Below, piece by piece: positions 1 through 8,416 of a stretch of 64,000 bases of DNA; within the stretch, counting starts at the first letter, position 1, and every line of letters starts with the position of its first letter. The notes beneath the pieces were generated by a model. It ran no database searches. It was not told where the DNA came from and saw only the letters and a program-made list of their open reading frames with translations. A program made the position numbers and the translations under genes. The stretch comes from Limnobacter olei (lineage in GTDB: Bacteria; Pseudomonadota; Gammaproteobacteria; Burkholderiales; Burkholderiaceae_B), in assembly GCF_029087225.1 (NCBI RefSeq), contig NZ_JARFJD010000002.1, forward strand, positions 473,378-537,377, in the 5' to 3' direction.

Positions 1-461
1 GCATTGTTGGGTGAAAAACAGCGGCCCGCTGCCTCTTGTGCATTCATCCAGGCATACCCAACATGCTCATCGGCAGCCAACTTGGGAATAAATTCGACAG
101 GCACACAGGCCAAGAACCAATGCTCGGTGTTGTGGGTAACACCTTGCGGGTAACGATGACGCCAATGTTCGAAAATTTCGTACTGCAAACTGTGTGGCCA
201 CGGCCTAAGCACACCGGGTTGCAACAATTCATCAGGTTTGGCATCCACCACAGTGGGTGACTGCACAGGCGTGGCCACAAACCCGGTTTCTTCGGCCAGC
301 TCACGCACAGCCGCATGTAAGGGCAATTCATCTGGAAAATCGAGACTGCCGGTCACCGATTGCCAGTAACCGGCTTTGTCAGCCCGTTCTATCAATAAAA
401 AATCCCCGTCCGGGCTGACCATCACGACCAGCACCGACACAGGGATTTTATGACCGCTCAA
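1..461 (-). CDS. nudB: dihydroneopterin triphosphate pyrophosphatase, Nudix family (3' part outside window)
   Basis: Translating the minus strand from 461 gives an open frame of about 153 codons running off the left edge. It begins MSGHKIPVSVLVVMV if TTG at 461-459 is the start; a stop lies just upstream at 476-474, and a GTG seven codons further in is the alternative. The Nudix signature is visible: G-S-L-D-F-P-D-E followed, seven residues on, by RELAEETGF. The Gly-to-Glu spacing is one residue longer than the textbook box. NudB removes pyrophosphate from dihydroneopterin triphosphate, the second step of folate synthesis. The segment WQSVTGS before the box is typical of NudB. It lies 20 bases downstream of aspS on the same strand, so it is probably the last gene of the fmdB-DUF502-aspS unit. 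The family call is firm; the start codon is less so. Confidence 0.82.
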   Translation of the reverse strand, partial: MSGHKIPVSVLVVMVSPDGDFLLIERADKAGYWQSVTGSLDFPDELPLHAAVRELAEETGFVATPVQSPTVVDAKPDELLQPGVLRPWPHSLQYEIFEHWRHRYPQGVTHNTEHWFLACVPVEFIPKLAADEHVGYAWMNAQEAAGRCFSPNN

Positions 462-481
462 AACTGCGCCGCCCTACGTGG

Positions 482-2287
482 TCAAGCCACGTTTTTGGGT
501 TCGGTCTGCCGCAAACGAATATGCAACTCACGCAACTGCTTTTCGTCTACAGGGCTTGGGGCCTGGGTCAACAAGCACTGCGCACGCTGTGTTTTCGGGA
601 AAGCGATTACGTCGCGAATGCTCTCTGCACCACTCATCATGGTCACAATGCGGTCCAGGCCAAAGGCCAAACCACCATGGGGTGGCGCACCGTATTGCAG
701 GGCATCCAGCAGGAAACCAAACTTGGCTGCCGCTTCTTCTTCAGAAATATTCAGCGCACGGAACACCTTGCTCTGAACCTTTTCCTTGTGAATACGCACT
801 GAACCGCCGCCCAACTCCCAACCGTTCAACACCATGTCGTAAGCCTTGGCAATACATTTGCCAGGATCGGTAGTCAGGTAGTCTTCGTGGCCGTCTTTGG
901 GACTGGTGAAGGGGTGGTGGCAAGCCACCCAGCGACCGGCTTCTTCGTCCAGTTCAAACATCGGGAAGTCGATCACCCACAATGGCTCCCACCGCCCCTG
1001 CGCCAAACCGGCTTTCTGACCAAATTCGCTATGGCCAATCTTCAGGCGCAAAGCACCCATGGCGTCGTTCACCACCTTGGCTTTGTCAGCACCAAAGAAC
1101 AGAATGTCGCCATCGGCTGCGCCACTGCGCTTGAGCAATTCATTCAGGGCGGTGTCGTGAATGTTTTTCACGATGGGCGACTGCAAACCATCGCGGCCCT
1201 TGGCCAGTTCATTCACCTTGATCCAGGCCAGCCCCTTGGCGCCGTAAATGCCCACAAACTTGGTGTAGTTGTCAATTTCGGAACGCGGAATTTCAGCGCC
1301 ACCCGGCACACGCAGCGCCACTACACGGCCATTGTCCGTATTGGCCGGGCCAGAGAACACCTTGAAATCCACATCTTTCATGATGTCGGTGAGTTCAGTG
1401 AATTCCATCTTCACGCGCAGGTCGGGTTTGTCTGAACCAAAACGCGCCATGGCTTCGCTGTAGGGCATCACCGGGAAGGGGTTTTGCAATTCCACATCCA
1501 TGGTTTGCTTGAACACCTTGCGGATCATGTCCTCAAACAAATCACGAATCTCTTGCTCGGTCAGAAATGAGGTTTCAATGTCCACCTGGGTGAATTCAGG
1601 CTGACGGTCGGCGCGCAGGTCTTCATCGCGGAAACACTTGGTGATTTGGTAATAACGATCATAACCAGCCACCATCAGCATTTGTTTGAACAACTGGGGG
1701 GACTGCGGCAGGGCGAAAAACTCGCCAGCATGCACACGGGAAGGTACCAAGTAATCGCGCGCGCCCTCAGGCGTACTCTTGGTCAGCATCGGTGTTTCAA
1801 TGTCAACAAACCCCTGCGCATCCAGGTGATTGCGAATGGCCATGGCCACTTTGTAACGCAGCATCAGGTTCTTCTGCATTTGCGGACGGCGCAGATCGAG
1901 AACCCGGTGGGTCAAGCGAGTGGTTTCAGACAAATTCTCATCATCCAACTGGAACGGAGGCGTGACCGAGGCATTCAGAATTTCAAGGCCTTTGCACAAC
2001 ACCTCCACGCCACCACTTTTCAGGTTGCTGTTTTCAGTGCCTTGCGGGCGAGCACGCACCAGACCTTCCACACGCACACAAAACTCGTTGCGCAAAGTTT
2101 CTGCGGTGGAAAATACATCGGCCAGGTCGGGGTCACACACCACCTGCACCAAACCCTCGCGGTCGCGAAGGTCGATAAAAATAACTCCGCCGTGGTCTCG
2201 GCGACGTTGTACCCAGCCGCACAGGGCAATGGTTTGACCCAAGTAGGCCTGTGACACATTGCCACAATAGTCAGTACGCATTTTCAT
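482..2287 (-). CDS. aspS: aspartyl-tRNA synthetase, bacterial type, probably non-discriminating
   Basis: Class II synthetase of 601 residues, the usual bacterial length. It has an N-terminal OB-fold anticodon domain (about 1-110), motif 2 at 219-234 ([16 protein letters not shown]), the inserted GAD domain around 300-420, and motif 3 with GLDR at 543-546. It charges tRNA-Asp in the cytoplasm. The anticodon-domain stretch RRRDHGG has His where the strictly discriminating E. coli enzyme has Leu. That His is associated with enzymes that also make Asp-tRNA-Asn for GatCAB amidation. The ATG at 2287 overlaps the DUF502 stop (ATGA), suggesting translational coupling. A second ATG two codons in (2281) gives the classic MRTDYCG terminus and is equally possible. 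Confidence 0.97.
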   Translation of the reverse strand: MKMRTDYCGNVSQAYLGQTIALCGWVQRRRDHGGVIFIDLRDREGLVQVVCDPDLADVFSTAETLRNEFCVRVEGLVRARPQGTENSNLKSGGVEVLCKGLEILNASVTPPFQLDDENLSETTRLTHRVLDLRRPQMQKNLMLRYKVAMAIRNHLDAQGFVDIETPMLTKSTPEGARDYLVPSRVHAGEFFALPQSPQLFKQMLMVAGYDRYYQITKCFRDEDLRADRQPEFTQVDIETSFLTEQEIRDLFEDMIRKVFKQTMDVELQNPFPVMPYSEAMARFGSDKPDLRVKMEFTELTDIMKDVDFKVFSGPANTDNGRVVALRVPGGAEIPRSEIDNYTKFVGIYGAKGLAWIKVNELAKGRDGLQSPIVKNIHDTALNELLKRSGAADGDILFFGADKAKVVNDAMGALRLKIGHSEFGQKAGLAQGRWEPLWVIDFPMFELDEEAGRWVACHHPFTSPKDGHEDYLTTDPGKCIAKAYDMVLNGWELGGGSVRIHKEKVQSKVFRALNISEEEAAAKFGFLLDALQYGAPPHGGLAFGLDRIVTMMSGAESIRDVIAFPKTQRAQCLLTQAPSPVDEKQLRELHIRLRQTEPKNVA

Positions 2288-2973
2288 GAATGTAAGTCTT
2301 TTTTAATGGGTTGATCCAACACGTCATCAGAAGGTGTTACCACCCCCAAAGACACAATGTACTTCAAGGCCTCGTCCACAGACAAACCGGACGGCCGCAA
2401 TAATTTTTCGGGCACCATGATCACGTATCCCGAGGCAGGGCTAGGCGATGTGGGCACGTAAACCGACACCAGCGGCCCCTGATCATTCAGGTTTTCCAGC
2501 AAGCTGGGCGGCGGTGTGCCGGTCACAAAACCCAAGACCCACACCCCAGGGTGTGGGTAGGGTACCAACACCGAACGTGTGAACGCTTTGCCGGATGAGC
2601 TTAACAGCGTATCGGACACCTGCTTGACGCTGTTGTACACAATTTTGAACAAGGGAATGCGCGACAGTACCCAGTCACCGGCCTTGAATAACCAAGCCCC
2701 GAAATAATTGGCCGCCAACACCCCCGTGCCCAACAACACAGCAAGGGTCAAAATAACACCCAGCCCGGGAATATGCACACCCAGCCACACCCGGGGGTGC
2801 AGCGCATCGGGCAGCAACATCAGGGTTTGGTCCATCAAACCCACCACCAAGGCCAATACCCACAAGGTGATACCCAAGGGCACCCAGATCAACAACCCCG
2901 TCAGCAGGTATTTCTTGATGATGTCCGAGTTCAATACCCGTTCAGGCAACTTGACCGACGGCTTAGCTGGCAT
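2284..2973 (-). CDS. DUF502 family inner-membrane protein
   Basis: About 229 residues from the ATG at 2973 ([17 protein letters not shown]). The frame stays open further upstream, but that part lies over the fmdB-like gene in another frame and reads as Arg/Gln-rich junk, so I reject the longer form. It has two strong hydrophobic stretches near the N-terminus ([20 protein letters not shown] and the one beginning [15 protein letters not shown]), then a soluble domain with the family pattern [20 protein letters not shown]502 proteins are conserved inner-membrane proteins without an agreed biochemical function. In betaproteobacteria they commonly sit between a FmdB-type zinc ribbon gene and aspS, as here. 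Its start overlaps the end of the upstream gene by 11 bases and its stop overlaps the aspS start. Confidence 0.88.
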   Translation of the reverse strand: MPAKPSVKLPERVLNSDIIKKYLLTGLLIWVPLGITLWVLALVVGLMDQTLMLLPDALHPRVWLGVHIPGLGVILTLAVLLGTGVLAANYFGAWLFKAGDWVLSRIPLFKIVYNSVKQVSDTLLSSSGKAFTRSVLVPYPHPGVWVLGFVTGTPPPSLLENLNDQGPLVSVYVPTSPSPASGYVIMVPEKLLRPSGLSVDEALKYIVSLGVVTPSDDVLDQPIKKDLHS

Positions 2974-3274
2974 CTGAACTTGACGCCGTGGTTGATGGGG
3001 AGCTTGCATTTGACGCAGCAGTTGCTGCACCCGCTGCCGGCTTTTCCGAGGTGGACGAAGCAGTCGAAGCAGCGGCCGACGATGCACCGCCGCCGCCCCG
3101 GAAATCAGTGACATACCAACCGGAGCCTTTCAATTGAAAGCCCGCCGCAGTCACCTGCTTCGCAAAGCTGGCCTGCCCGCAACTTGGACACTGGGTCAAG
3201 GGGGCATCGCTCAGTTTTTGCAACACGTCTTTTTCGAAGCCACACGCTTCACAGCGATACGCATAAATAGGCAT
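2963..3274 (-). CDS. FmdB-family zinc ribbon protein
   Basis: A protein of 103 residues starting MPIYAYRCEACGFEKD at the ATG at 3274. The longer frame upstream lacks the family's fixed N-terminus and is rejected. Two Cys pairs, CEAC (residues 9-12) and CPSC, form the putative regulatory zinc ribbon (FmdB/CxxC_CxxC_SSSS family). After the conserved KGSGWYVTDFRGG core comes a tail of about 45 residues made almost only of Ser, Ala, Thr and Gly, probably disordered. The family's molecular role is not established; the FmdB name comes from a putative regulator in methylotrophs. It is the first gene of the run fmdB-DUF502-aspS-nudB, so the operon promoter should lie in 3275-3360. Confidence 0.88.
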   Translation of the reverse strand: MPIYAYRCEACGFEKDVLQKLSDAPLTQCPSCGQASFAKQVTAAGFQLKGSGWYVTDFRGGGGASSAAASTASSTSEKPAAGAATAASNASSPSTTASSSDAS

Positions 3275-3360
3275 TTCCGCTACACCTGCAAATACAAACG
3301 AAAAACTCCCCATTATAAGATGGAAGGCTCAAGAACTCCAACATCCTGAATTTCAACGAC

Positions 3361-3395
3361 AAAAAAAGAGCGCTTTCCTTTCGAAAAGCGCTCTT
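3361..3395 (-). terminator. rho-independent terminator of the desaturase gene
   Basis: Eleven-base arms at 3366-3376 and 3385-3395 (AAGAGCGCTTT and its complement) enclose a loop of about 8 bases. On the minus strand the stem is followed by a run of seven T (complement of the A run at 3361-3367). It lies about 100 bases past the desaturase stop and before the fmdB operon. The rest of 3275-3496 shows no gene. Confidence 0.85.
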
Positions 3396-3496
3396 CGTGT
3401 CGACGGAGTAGGCTGCCCCAATCATGAATTCAGCCAATGACACTAGAACTACGCCGCCCCCTCTCTAGCAAAGAGCGGTTTTGGATCAACAGGCTC

Positions 3497-4618
3497 TTAG
3501 GCGGCCTGGTATCCTGCCTCTTGTTGACCCTGCTCCTTGGCTGACCAGCGGTTGGCGCGCTTGAAGGTACCTAGGTCGTTGAATCGCACACCGTTTGCAC
3601 GCATCACTTCGTGCGCCTTCTTGGCAGTCATCTGACGAATGTAGAAAGGATCACGCACTACGAAGTGATGAATGCCGTGGGTGGAGCCGAAATTGAAACA
3701 GAACAGGTGGGGAATGATGAACCACTTGCTGTTCAGGACTTGACACTGCTGCACGAAGTTACCGTCTTCAATGTCGCCGAAGTAATGCATGTTCGAGCTA
3801 ATGAAGTTGATGCTGAATGAACGCAACAGGTTGGGTGCAAAAATCAGCACTGCAACAGTGTTGGCGGTAGCCACCAGCTCAGGTGTAACAAATGCGGGCC
3901 AAGGCACGCTGTAACCTACGGCCCAGGCTGCAGCCTCCACCGCCCAGTAAGCCACGTAGGCGTGCCATCCAATGTAGAAAGCAGAGGCCAAGGGGAAGTT
4001 GCCAATTGCACCACGCATCAGTGCTTTCAAGCGCAGGTGCTTGGGCACTTTCAGGATACGCAACACCACGCTGAGTTCAAGATCAAGCATCATCAGCAAG
4101 CGCAAGGGGGTGAAACGCTCGCCATTGGTGATAGCACGTTCTTCCAGATCAGTTTCCGTGCCGGAATGTTTGTGATGATGCAGGTGCAGGTGGCGGCGCA
4201 ACCATGGGTTGATTGTGCTGGGGCGGCAAATCCACACCAGTGCCATCATCAGGTTATGCATGAACTTGTTCTTGCGGAAATACATGTAATGGATCAGGTC
4301 ATGTTCCAGCTCATGCGTAAAGCTCAGGAATATGGCGATGACCGGAATGGTCACATACCAGGCCAGCACACCTTCCAGGTAAGCCCAACCAGTCAACACT
4401 GCGCCCGCCATCGAGAACAGCAAAATCGCCATGCCAATGGCGTCTTGATGCTGCAGAATCGGGTATTTGGCGCGAATTCTGTCGCCTTCAGCAAGCACCG
4501 CTGTTTTGATGGTTGCAATGCGCTTTTGGTCTTGCGTATTGATACTGTTCTGCTTGATTCTTGAACCACCTTCGGCCTTGGCCGGCTGGCTCATCAGCTT
4601 TTCACTCAAACTTGACAT
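3497..4618 (-). CDS. membrane fatty acid desaturase
   Basis: A protein of 373 residues carrying the three histidine clusters of the di-iron membrane desaturase/hydroxylase superfamily: HELEHDLIH (102-110), HLHLHHHKH (143-151) and HGIHH (314-318). Hydrophobic segments before the first cluster (about 62-100) and between the second and third fit the usual four-helix topology. Such enzymes introduce double bonds into, or hydroxylate, acyl chains using O2 and an electron donor. The exact substrate and position cannot be read from the sequence. The start at 4618 has a good ribosome site (AAGAGG) upstream. It diverges from an AraC-type regulator across about 115 bases containing an inverted repeat, so regulation by that neighbour is plausible. 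A strong terminator follows it. Confidence 0.88.
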   Translation of the reverse strand: MSSLSEKLMSQPAKAEGGSRIKQNSINTQDQKRIATIKTAVLAEGDRIRAKYPILQHQDAIGMAILLFSMAGAVLTGWAYLEGVLAWYVTIPVIAIFLSFTHELEHDLIHYMYFRKNKFMHNLMMALVWICRPSTINPWLRRHLHLHHHKHSGTETDLEERAITNGERFTPLRLLMMLDLELSVVLRILKVPKHLRLKALMRGAIGNFPLASAFYIGWHAYVAYWAVEAAAWAVGYSVPWPAFVTPELVATANTVAVLIFAPNLLRSFSINFISSNMHYFGDIEDGNFVQQCQVLNSKWFIIPHLFCFNFGSTHGIHHFVVRDPFYIRQMTAKKAHEVMRANGVRFNDLGTFKRANRWSAKEQGQQEAGYQAA

Positions 4619-4678
4619 ACTCTTGCCTCTTTATGATTTGGCTTTTGATGATTGAAGTATGCTTGGTGTTGCGCAGTA

Positions 4679-4703
4679 AAGCTTGTTCTGAAACGACAAG
4701 CTT
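4679..4703. promoter_or_regulatory. inverted repeat in the desaturase/AraC intergenic region, candidate operator
   Basis: Perfect 8-base arms AAGCTTGT (4679-4686) and ACAAGCTT (4696-4703) separated by 9 bases lie between the divergent desaturase and AraC-family genes. There is no T run, so it is not a terminator. A binding site for the adjacent regulator is an inference from position only. Confidence 0.45.
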
Positions 4704-4732
4704 ATGACCTTCGACGCCACAATAAGCACTCA

Positions 4733-5776
4733 ATGACCAGTAAAGTGACCCACAAAGCGTCTAACCCAGCCAGCAACATCCCAACGGCCCTGGCCAGTTG
4801 GATGCGCGGCCTTGCCCGCGAACTTGAACACCAAGGCTGCGATGCACAGGCTTTGTTCAGCGAGGCCGGGCTGGACTTTTCCCTGCTGGACGAACCCGAA
4901 GCACGTTACCCCGTGCCCCAAACCACCCTGCTTTGGCAAAAAGCAGTGGCGGCCACTGGCGACGAAACCTTGGGCATCAAGGCCATTCGGCACATTACCC
5001 CTGCCACTTTTCATGCTGTGGGCTTGAGCGTAATGGCCAGCGAAACCCTGGAACAGGCTTTTGGCCGAATGCGCCGATTTGTCGATCTGGTGACCGACGC
5101 CAGCGAAATTGAGCTTCTGAGCACCGACTATGAATTTGTTGTTGAGCTGAAATTGAGGGAAGGTGCGCAACCAGCACATCAATCGACCGATGGTTTTTTG
5201 TGCCTGCTGGCCAATGCAGGCAAAGGCCTTGGCGACCCCAGCCTTGTGCCACAAAGGGTTGAACTCAGCCGCCCTGCCCCGCAAGTCAGCAATTTGGATT
5301 TCTTTGAGAAAAGTTTTGCAGCCCCACTGAAATTTGGTTGCGATACCATGCGCATTGTTTACGAACTTGCCATGGTGCGTACCCGGCTGAAAGGTGCCAA
5401 CCCGTTAATAGCGGAGCACTTGGACCAAGCCAGCCAGGCAGCAATTGAAAGACTCAAGCCTGCAAGCAGTGCCAGCAAGAAAATACGCCACTGGGTTATC
5501 GACCGCCTGCAACAAGGCGCACCCAGCATTGAAGAAGCTGCTTCGTTCATGAATATGAGTGCCCGCAATCTGCAGCGCAGGTTAGCAGAGGAAGGGACCA
5601 ACCTGGCCAGCATTGTGGACGAAATTCGGCAGAGCGAAGCCACACGACGCCTGAAGCAAAGTCAGGATTCGCTTACCGCAATCGCACTTGACCTGGGGTT
5701 CTCTGATGCCTCAGCCTTCAGCCGGGCCTGCAAACGCTGGTTTGGCAAAAGCCCCAGCGACATACGCGAAAGATAA
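4733..5776 (+). CDS. AraC-family transcriptional regulator
   Basis: A protein of 347 residues from the ATG at 4733 (MTSKVTHKASN). The frame opens at a TTG 81 bases earlier, but that adds a Cys/Arg-rich stretch unlike the family. The N-terminal two thirds match the Arabinose_bd/AraC_N sensor type found in OruR- and AlkR-like regulators. The C-terminal 100 residues form the double helix-turn-helix of AraC proteins; AIALDLGFSDASAFSRACK followed by RWFGKSPSDIR is the classic second HTH. It is transcribed away from the fatty acid desaturase gene. By analogy with regulators of lipid and alkane metabolism it may control that gene in response to a fatty acid or related compound. That link is inference; the family call is secure. 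Confidence 0.9.
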   Translation: MTSKVTHKASNPASNIPTALASWMRGLARELEHQGCDAQALFSEAGLDFSLLDEPEARYPVPQTTLLWQKAVAATGDETLGIKAIRHITPATFHAVGLSVMASETLEQAFGRMRRFVDLVTDASEIELLSTDYEFVVELKLREGAQPAHQSTDGFLCLLANAGKGLGDPSLVPQRVELSRPAPQVSNLDFFEKSFAAPLKFGCDTMRIVYELAMVRTRLKGANPLIAEHLDQASQAAIERLKPASSASKKIRHWVIDRLQQGAPSIEEAASFMNMSARNLQRRLAEEGTNLASIVDEIRQSEATRRLKQSQDSLTAIALDLGFSDASAFSRACKRWFGKSPSDIRER

Positions 5777-5832
5777 TTAACATTCGTAGAGCCACGTACC
5801 TACAAACACGGCACGGGTTTTGCACTGCAACA

Positions 5833-5848
5833 AAAGTAAATCTACTTT
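5833..5848. promoter_or_regulatory. small inverted repeat upstream of the secreted hydrolase gene
   Basis: AAAGTA (5833-5838) and TACTTT (5843-5848) form a dyad 53 bases before the start codon. A similar block in reverse orientation (complement AATCAAAAGTAATC) follows around 5874-5887, next to the ribosome site. Repetition of CAAAAGTA-type blocks suggests a regulator site, but no factor can be named. Confidence 0.3.
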
Positions 5849-5900
5849 ATGCCAAGTCTTTCCGACGGCAACTTGATTACTTTTGATTGGAGTTGGTGCA

Positions 5901-7937
5901 ATGCTAAGTAATAAACCTACACGATTCTTTCTCTCCTGTGCACTTGTTTTGCCCTTTGCACTGGGTGGGCTGATTGCATTTGGTGCAGCAAGCAGCAATT
6001 TGCAACAACAGGACATCGCTCCGAGCGTGCGCGACCAGACAGGGACCTCTCGTGTGTCCGAACCTCTGGATTATCGATCTTCACAGATCATCGTCACCGA
6101 CCCCGAAGGCATTGCCTACAACGCAGACGTGAATGCACTGGTGCGCTACCCACTGGACGGAGATGGACCCTTTCCAGTGGTGCTCTATTTGCATGGCCGC
6201 CACGTAACCTGCAGCTATTTGGGAACCGAATTTTTGAGCACTGGCGAATGTGATCTTGAACTACCCAGCGTACTCGGCCAGCCACTGAACGTGGTGAAAT
6301 CGGTGGACAGCTACAAAGGCTACGATTACATGGCCAGAAATTTGGCTGCACACGGATATGTAGTGGTATCCATTAATGCCAACGATGTGAACGACAAAGA
6401 TTTGGCCGGTGATGCAGGGGTTCAGGCGCGATCCGAATTAATTTTGCACCACCTCGATATTTTGCGTGAAATCAACCGGACGGGCTTTTACAGCAAGCTG
6501 GACGAACCCTACCTGCTGGCCAGTTTGCGGGGCAAAATCGACATGGGCAAGGTGGGCCTGATGGGCCATTCCCGCGGCGGGCAAGGCGTAACGCATTCAC
6601 TCAGTGTGAACCAGGCACGTGGCCCCACACTGGAAGTAGGTGAAGTAACGCCAGCTGGCAGCGCATTCAACCAGCCACACAATATCAGTGCTGTGTTTGC
6701 CCTGGCCCCGACCAACTTCGACATCATCACCGCGCCCAACGCCACCTTTGCGGTATTGCTGCCTTATTGCGACGGGGATGTTTCCAACCTGCAAGGCGCA
6801 TTCATGTATGACGAAAGCCGCAATCTGGAGGAAACCACACCGAGTCGAAAGTTTCAACTTGTCACCATGGGCGCAAACCACAATTTCTACAACACCACAT
6901 GGTCTGGGGATGATTATTCCAACAGTGACTCTTGGTGCGACAGTGCTGCTGAAACGAGTGGACGTGACAGCCCCATTGACCAACGTCGACATGGCGAATT
7001 CCTGATGTCTTCTTTCTTTCGTCTTTTCTTGGGCAATGAAACGCAATTCTCATCTTACTGGTCAGGCATGGCCAGCCTGCCCGCCGACGCCTGCCCTGTG
7101 GGTTCGGCCAATGCGGGGCAACGGTGTGATGAACGTGTGCACTTGACCATACAAACACCCAAGGAAGAACGCCTTGAAATTGACAACACAGCCACCGCAA
7201 CATCATTGACAAACAACCAGCTGGGCGGCGCAAACAGCACAAGTGACACAGATCGTTTTGAGTTTTGCTCAACCCGAAATGAATCGGGCACCGTGAACTC
7301 GACCGGCTGTCCAAGCCTGCGCACCTGGGCCACCAGTGGCCAGCTTTATCTGGAATCTGACAACAGTGAATCACGCTTCAAAACCCAGCTGAATGATCTG
7401 GACGTGACCTCTTATGACAGCCTGACCTTCAGGGTTGGCATACCAGTCAAGGCTGCCGAGAATAATCCTCTGGCAACGGCTCCCAACATGCGTGCCATGC
7501 TTACCGACACCTTTGGGCAAAGCACCGTAGTCGATGTCGCCAGCTATTCAAACGCGCTTTATTTGCCACCTGGAGACCCACTGAACACCGAAGGTGCAAA
7601 AACCTTGCTGAACATGGTTCGCTTACCGCTGGCCAGCTTTCAAGGCGTGGATTTTGAACATTTGGCCGCTCTGGAATTGATTCATGTTGGCCCTACCCAA
7701 CTGCAGCTGACCGACTTTCAATTTCAGGCACTGGCAGGTGAGCTTCAGCTTTCCGACTCTGACACAGGAACACCCGTCGAAGTAGACCCCAACGAAGGTT
7801 CGGGAAACACAGAAAACGCGGGAAGCGCCTCGGGAGGCGGCGGATCAACCACACTGCCGGGCCTGACAGCGTTGGTGATCTGCTTACTGGCATTCAAACG
7901 CAAGCGGGGTGCTAAGGGCGAGCTTCGTAATGTGTAA
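5901..7937 (+). CDS. large exported alpha/beta hydrolase with GlyGly-CTERM-like C-terminus
   Basis: A protein of 678 residues from the ATG at 5901, preceded by GGAG at a good distance. Residues 1-30 are a signal peptide or membrane anchor (KPTRFFLSCALVLPFALGG). An alpha/beta hydrolase domain follows, with an HG oxyanion motif (LYLHGRH, near 98), nucleophile elbow GHSRGG (Ser224), a likely acid in PYCDGDV (near 291-293) and a His in GANHNFYN (327). A second region of about 300 residues with many Thr/Asn/Ser looks like a beta-rich, perhaps glycan-binding, module. The last 45 residues run from a Gly/Ser-rich linker (SASGGGGST) to a hydrophobic helix (LPGLTALVICLLAF) and a basic cluster (KRKR), the layout of GlyGly-CTERM tails. 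Substrate unknown; a secreted esterase or lipase is likely. The 3' end overlaps the convergent DUF411 gene by 26 bases. Confidence 0.8.
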   Translation: MLSNKPTRFFLSCALVLPFALGGLIAFGAASSNLQQQDIAPSVRDQTGTSRVSEPLDYRSSQIIVTDPEGIAYNADVNALVRYPLDGDGPFPVVLYLHGRHVTCSYLGTEFLSTGECDLELPSVLGQPLNVVKSVDSYKGYDYMARNLAAHGYVVVSINANDVNDKDLAGDAGVQARSELILHHLDILREINRTGFYSKLDEPYLLASLRGKIDMGKVGLMGHSRGGQGVTHSLSVNQARGPTLEVGEVTPAGSAFNQPHNISAVFALAPTNFDIITAPNATFAVLLPYCDGDVSNLQGAFMYDESRNLEETTPSRKFQLVTMGANHNFYNTTWSGDDYSNSDSWCDSAAETSGRDSPIDQRRHGEFLMSSFFRLFLGNETQFSSYWSGMASLPADACPVGSANAGQRCDERVHLTIQTPKEERLEIDNTATATSLTNNQLGGANSTSDTDRFEFCSTRNESGTVNSTGCPSLRTWATSGQLYLESDNSESRFKTQLNDLDVTSYDSLTFRVGIPVKAAENNPLATAPNMRAMLTDTFGQSTVVDVASYSNALYLPPGDPLNTEGAKTLLNMVRLPLASFQGVDFEHLAALELIHVGPTQLQLTDFQFQALAGELQLSDSDTGTPVEVDPNEGSGNTENAGSASGGGGSTTLPGLTALVICLLAFKRKRGAKGELRNV

Positions 7938-8412
7938 ATGAGCTGATTTCACCCTGTTTGCTCACCAGCAACACATTGTATTCGGCGCGTTTGCTGGGGT
8001 AATCAGGGTGTTCCATGCCAGGCGAACCCATGGGCATGGCTGGCACGGACAAACCCACCACGTCAGCAGGCTTCTGGGCCAACAGCTTCTTGATATCGCC
8101 AGCGGGCACATGCCCCTCGATGGCATAGCCCGCAACTTTGGCACTGTGACAGCTGCCATATTGCTGTGGCATGCCCAAAGCGGCGCGGAATGAATCGGTA
8201 TTCTGAACATCATTCACCTTCACGGTGAAGCCGTTCTCCTCCAGGTGCTCAACCCACTCCGAGCAACAACCACAGGTGGGTGTTTTCCACACCTCAACGA
8301 AATTGTCTCCTTGCTGGGCCATCTCTGCCGGCTTGTCACTGCAAGCAGAGATCACGCCCGAGCAAGCTACCAGCAAAGCGCCCAGCCAATAATTCGTACG
8401 ACATTTTTTCAT
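7912..8412 (-). CDS. DUF411 family metal-binding lipoprotein
   Basis: A protein of 166 residues. The hydrophobic N-terminus holds two possible lipidation cysteines, LVAC (Cys17, the better lipobox) and ISAC (Cys24), so it should be anchored in the cell envelope. The DUF411 hallmark TPTCGCC (Cys47, Cys49, Cys50) and a later CH pair (Cys88-His89, in YGSCHSAKV) are present, as is GHVPAGDIKKLL. DUF411 proteins are small periplasmic proteins often found with copper or other metal-resistance genes, and metal binding by the Cys cluster is a family inference. No other metal gene is nearby. It follows the fumarylacetoacetase-family gene by 4 bases on the same strand, and its end overlaps the convergent hydrolase gene. 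Confidence 0.88.
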   Translation of the reverse strand: MKKCRTNYWLGALLVACSGVISACSDKPAEMAQQGDNFVEVWKTPTCGCCSEWVEHLEENGFTVKVNDVQNTDSFRAALGMPQQYGSCHSAKVAGYAIEGHVPAGDIKKLLAQKPADVVGLSVPAMPMGSPGMEHPDYPSKRAEYNVLLVSKQGEISSFTHYEARP

Positions 8413-8416
8413 TGAA

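Noticed and set aside
1646-2254. Plus-strand open frame of about 200 codons inside aspS
   Set aside because: It is antisense to a well-conserved gene, with no family pattern and Gln/His-rich composition typical of shadow frames.
2974-3114. Upstream extension of the DUF502 frame
   Set aside because: It overlaps the FmdB-like gene in another frame and adds Arg/Gln-rich residues absent from the family.
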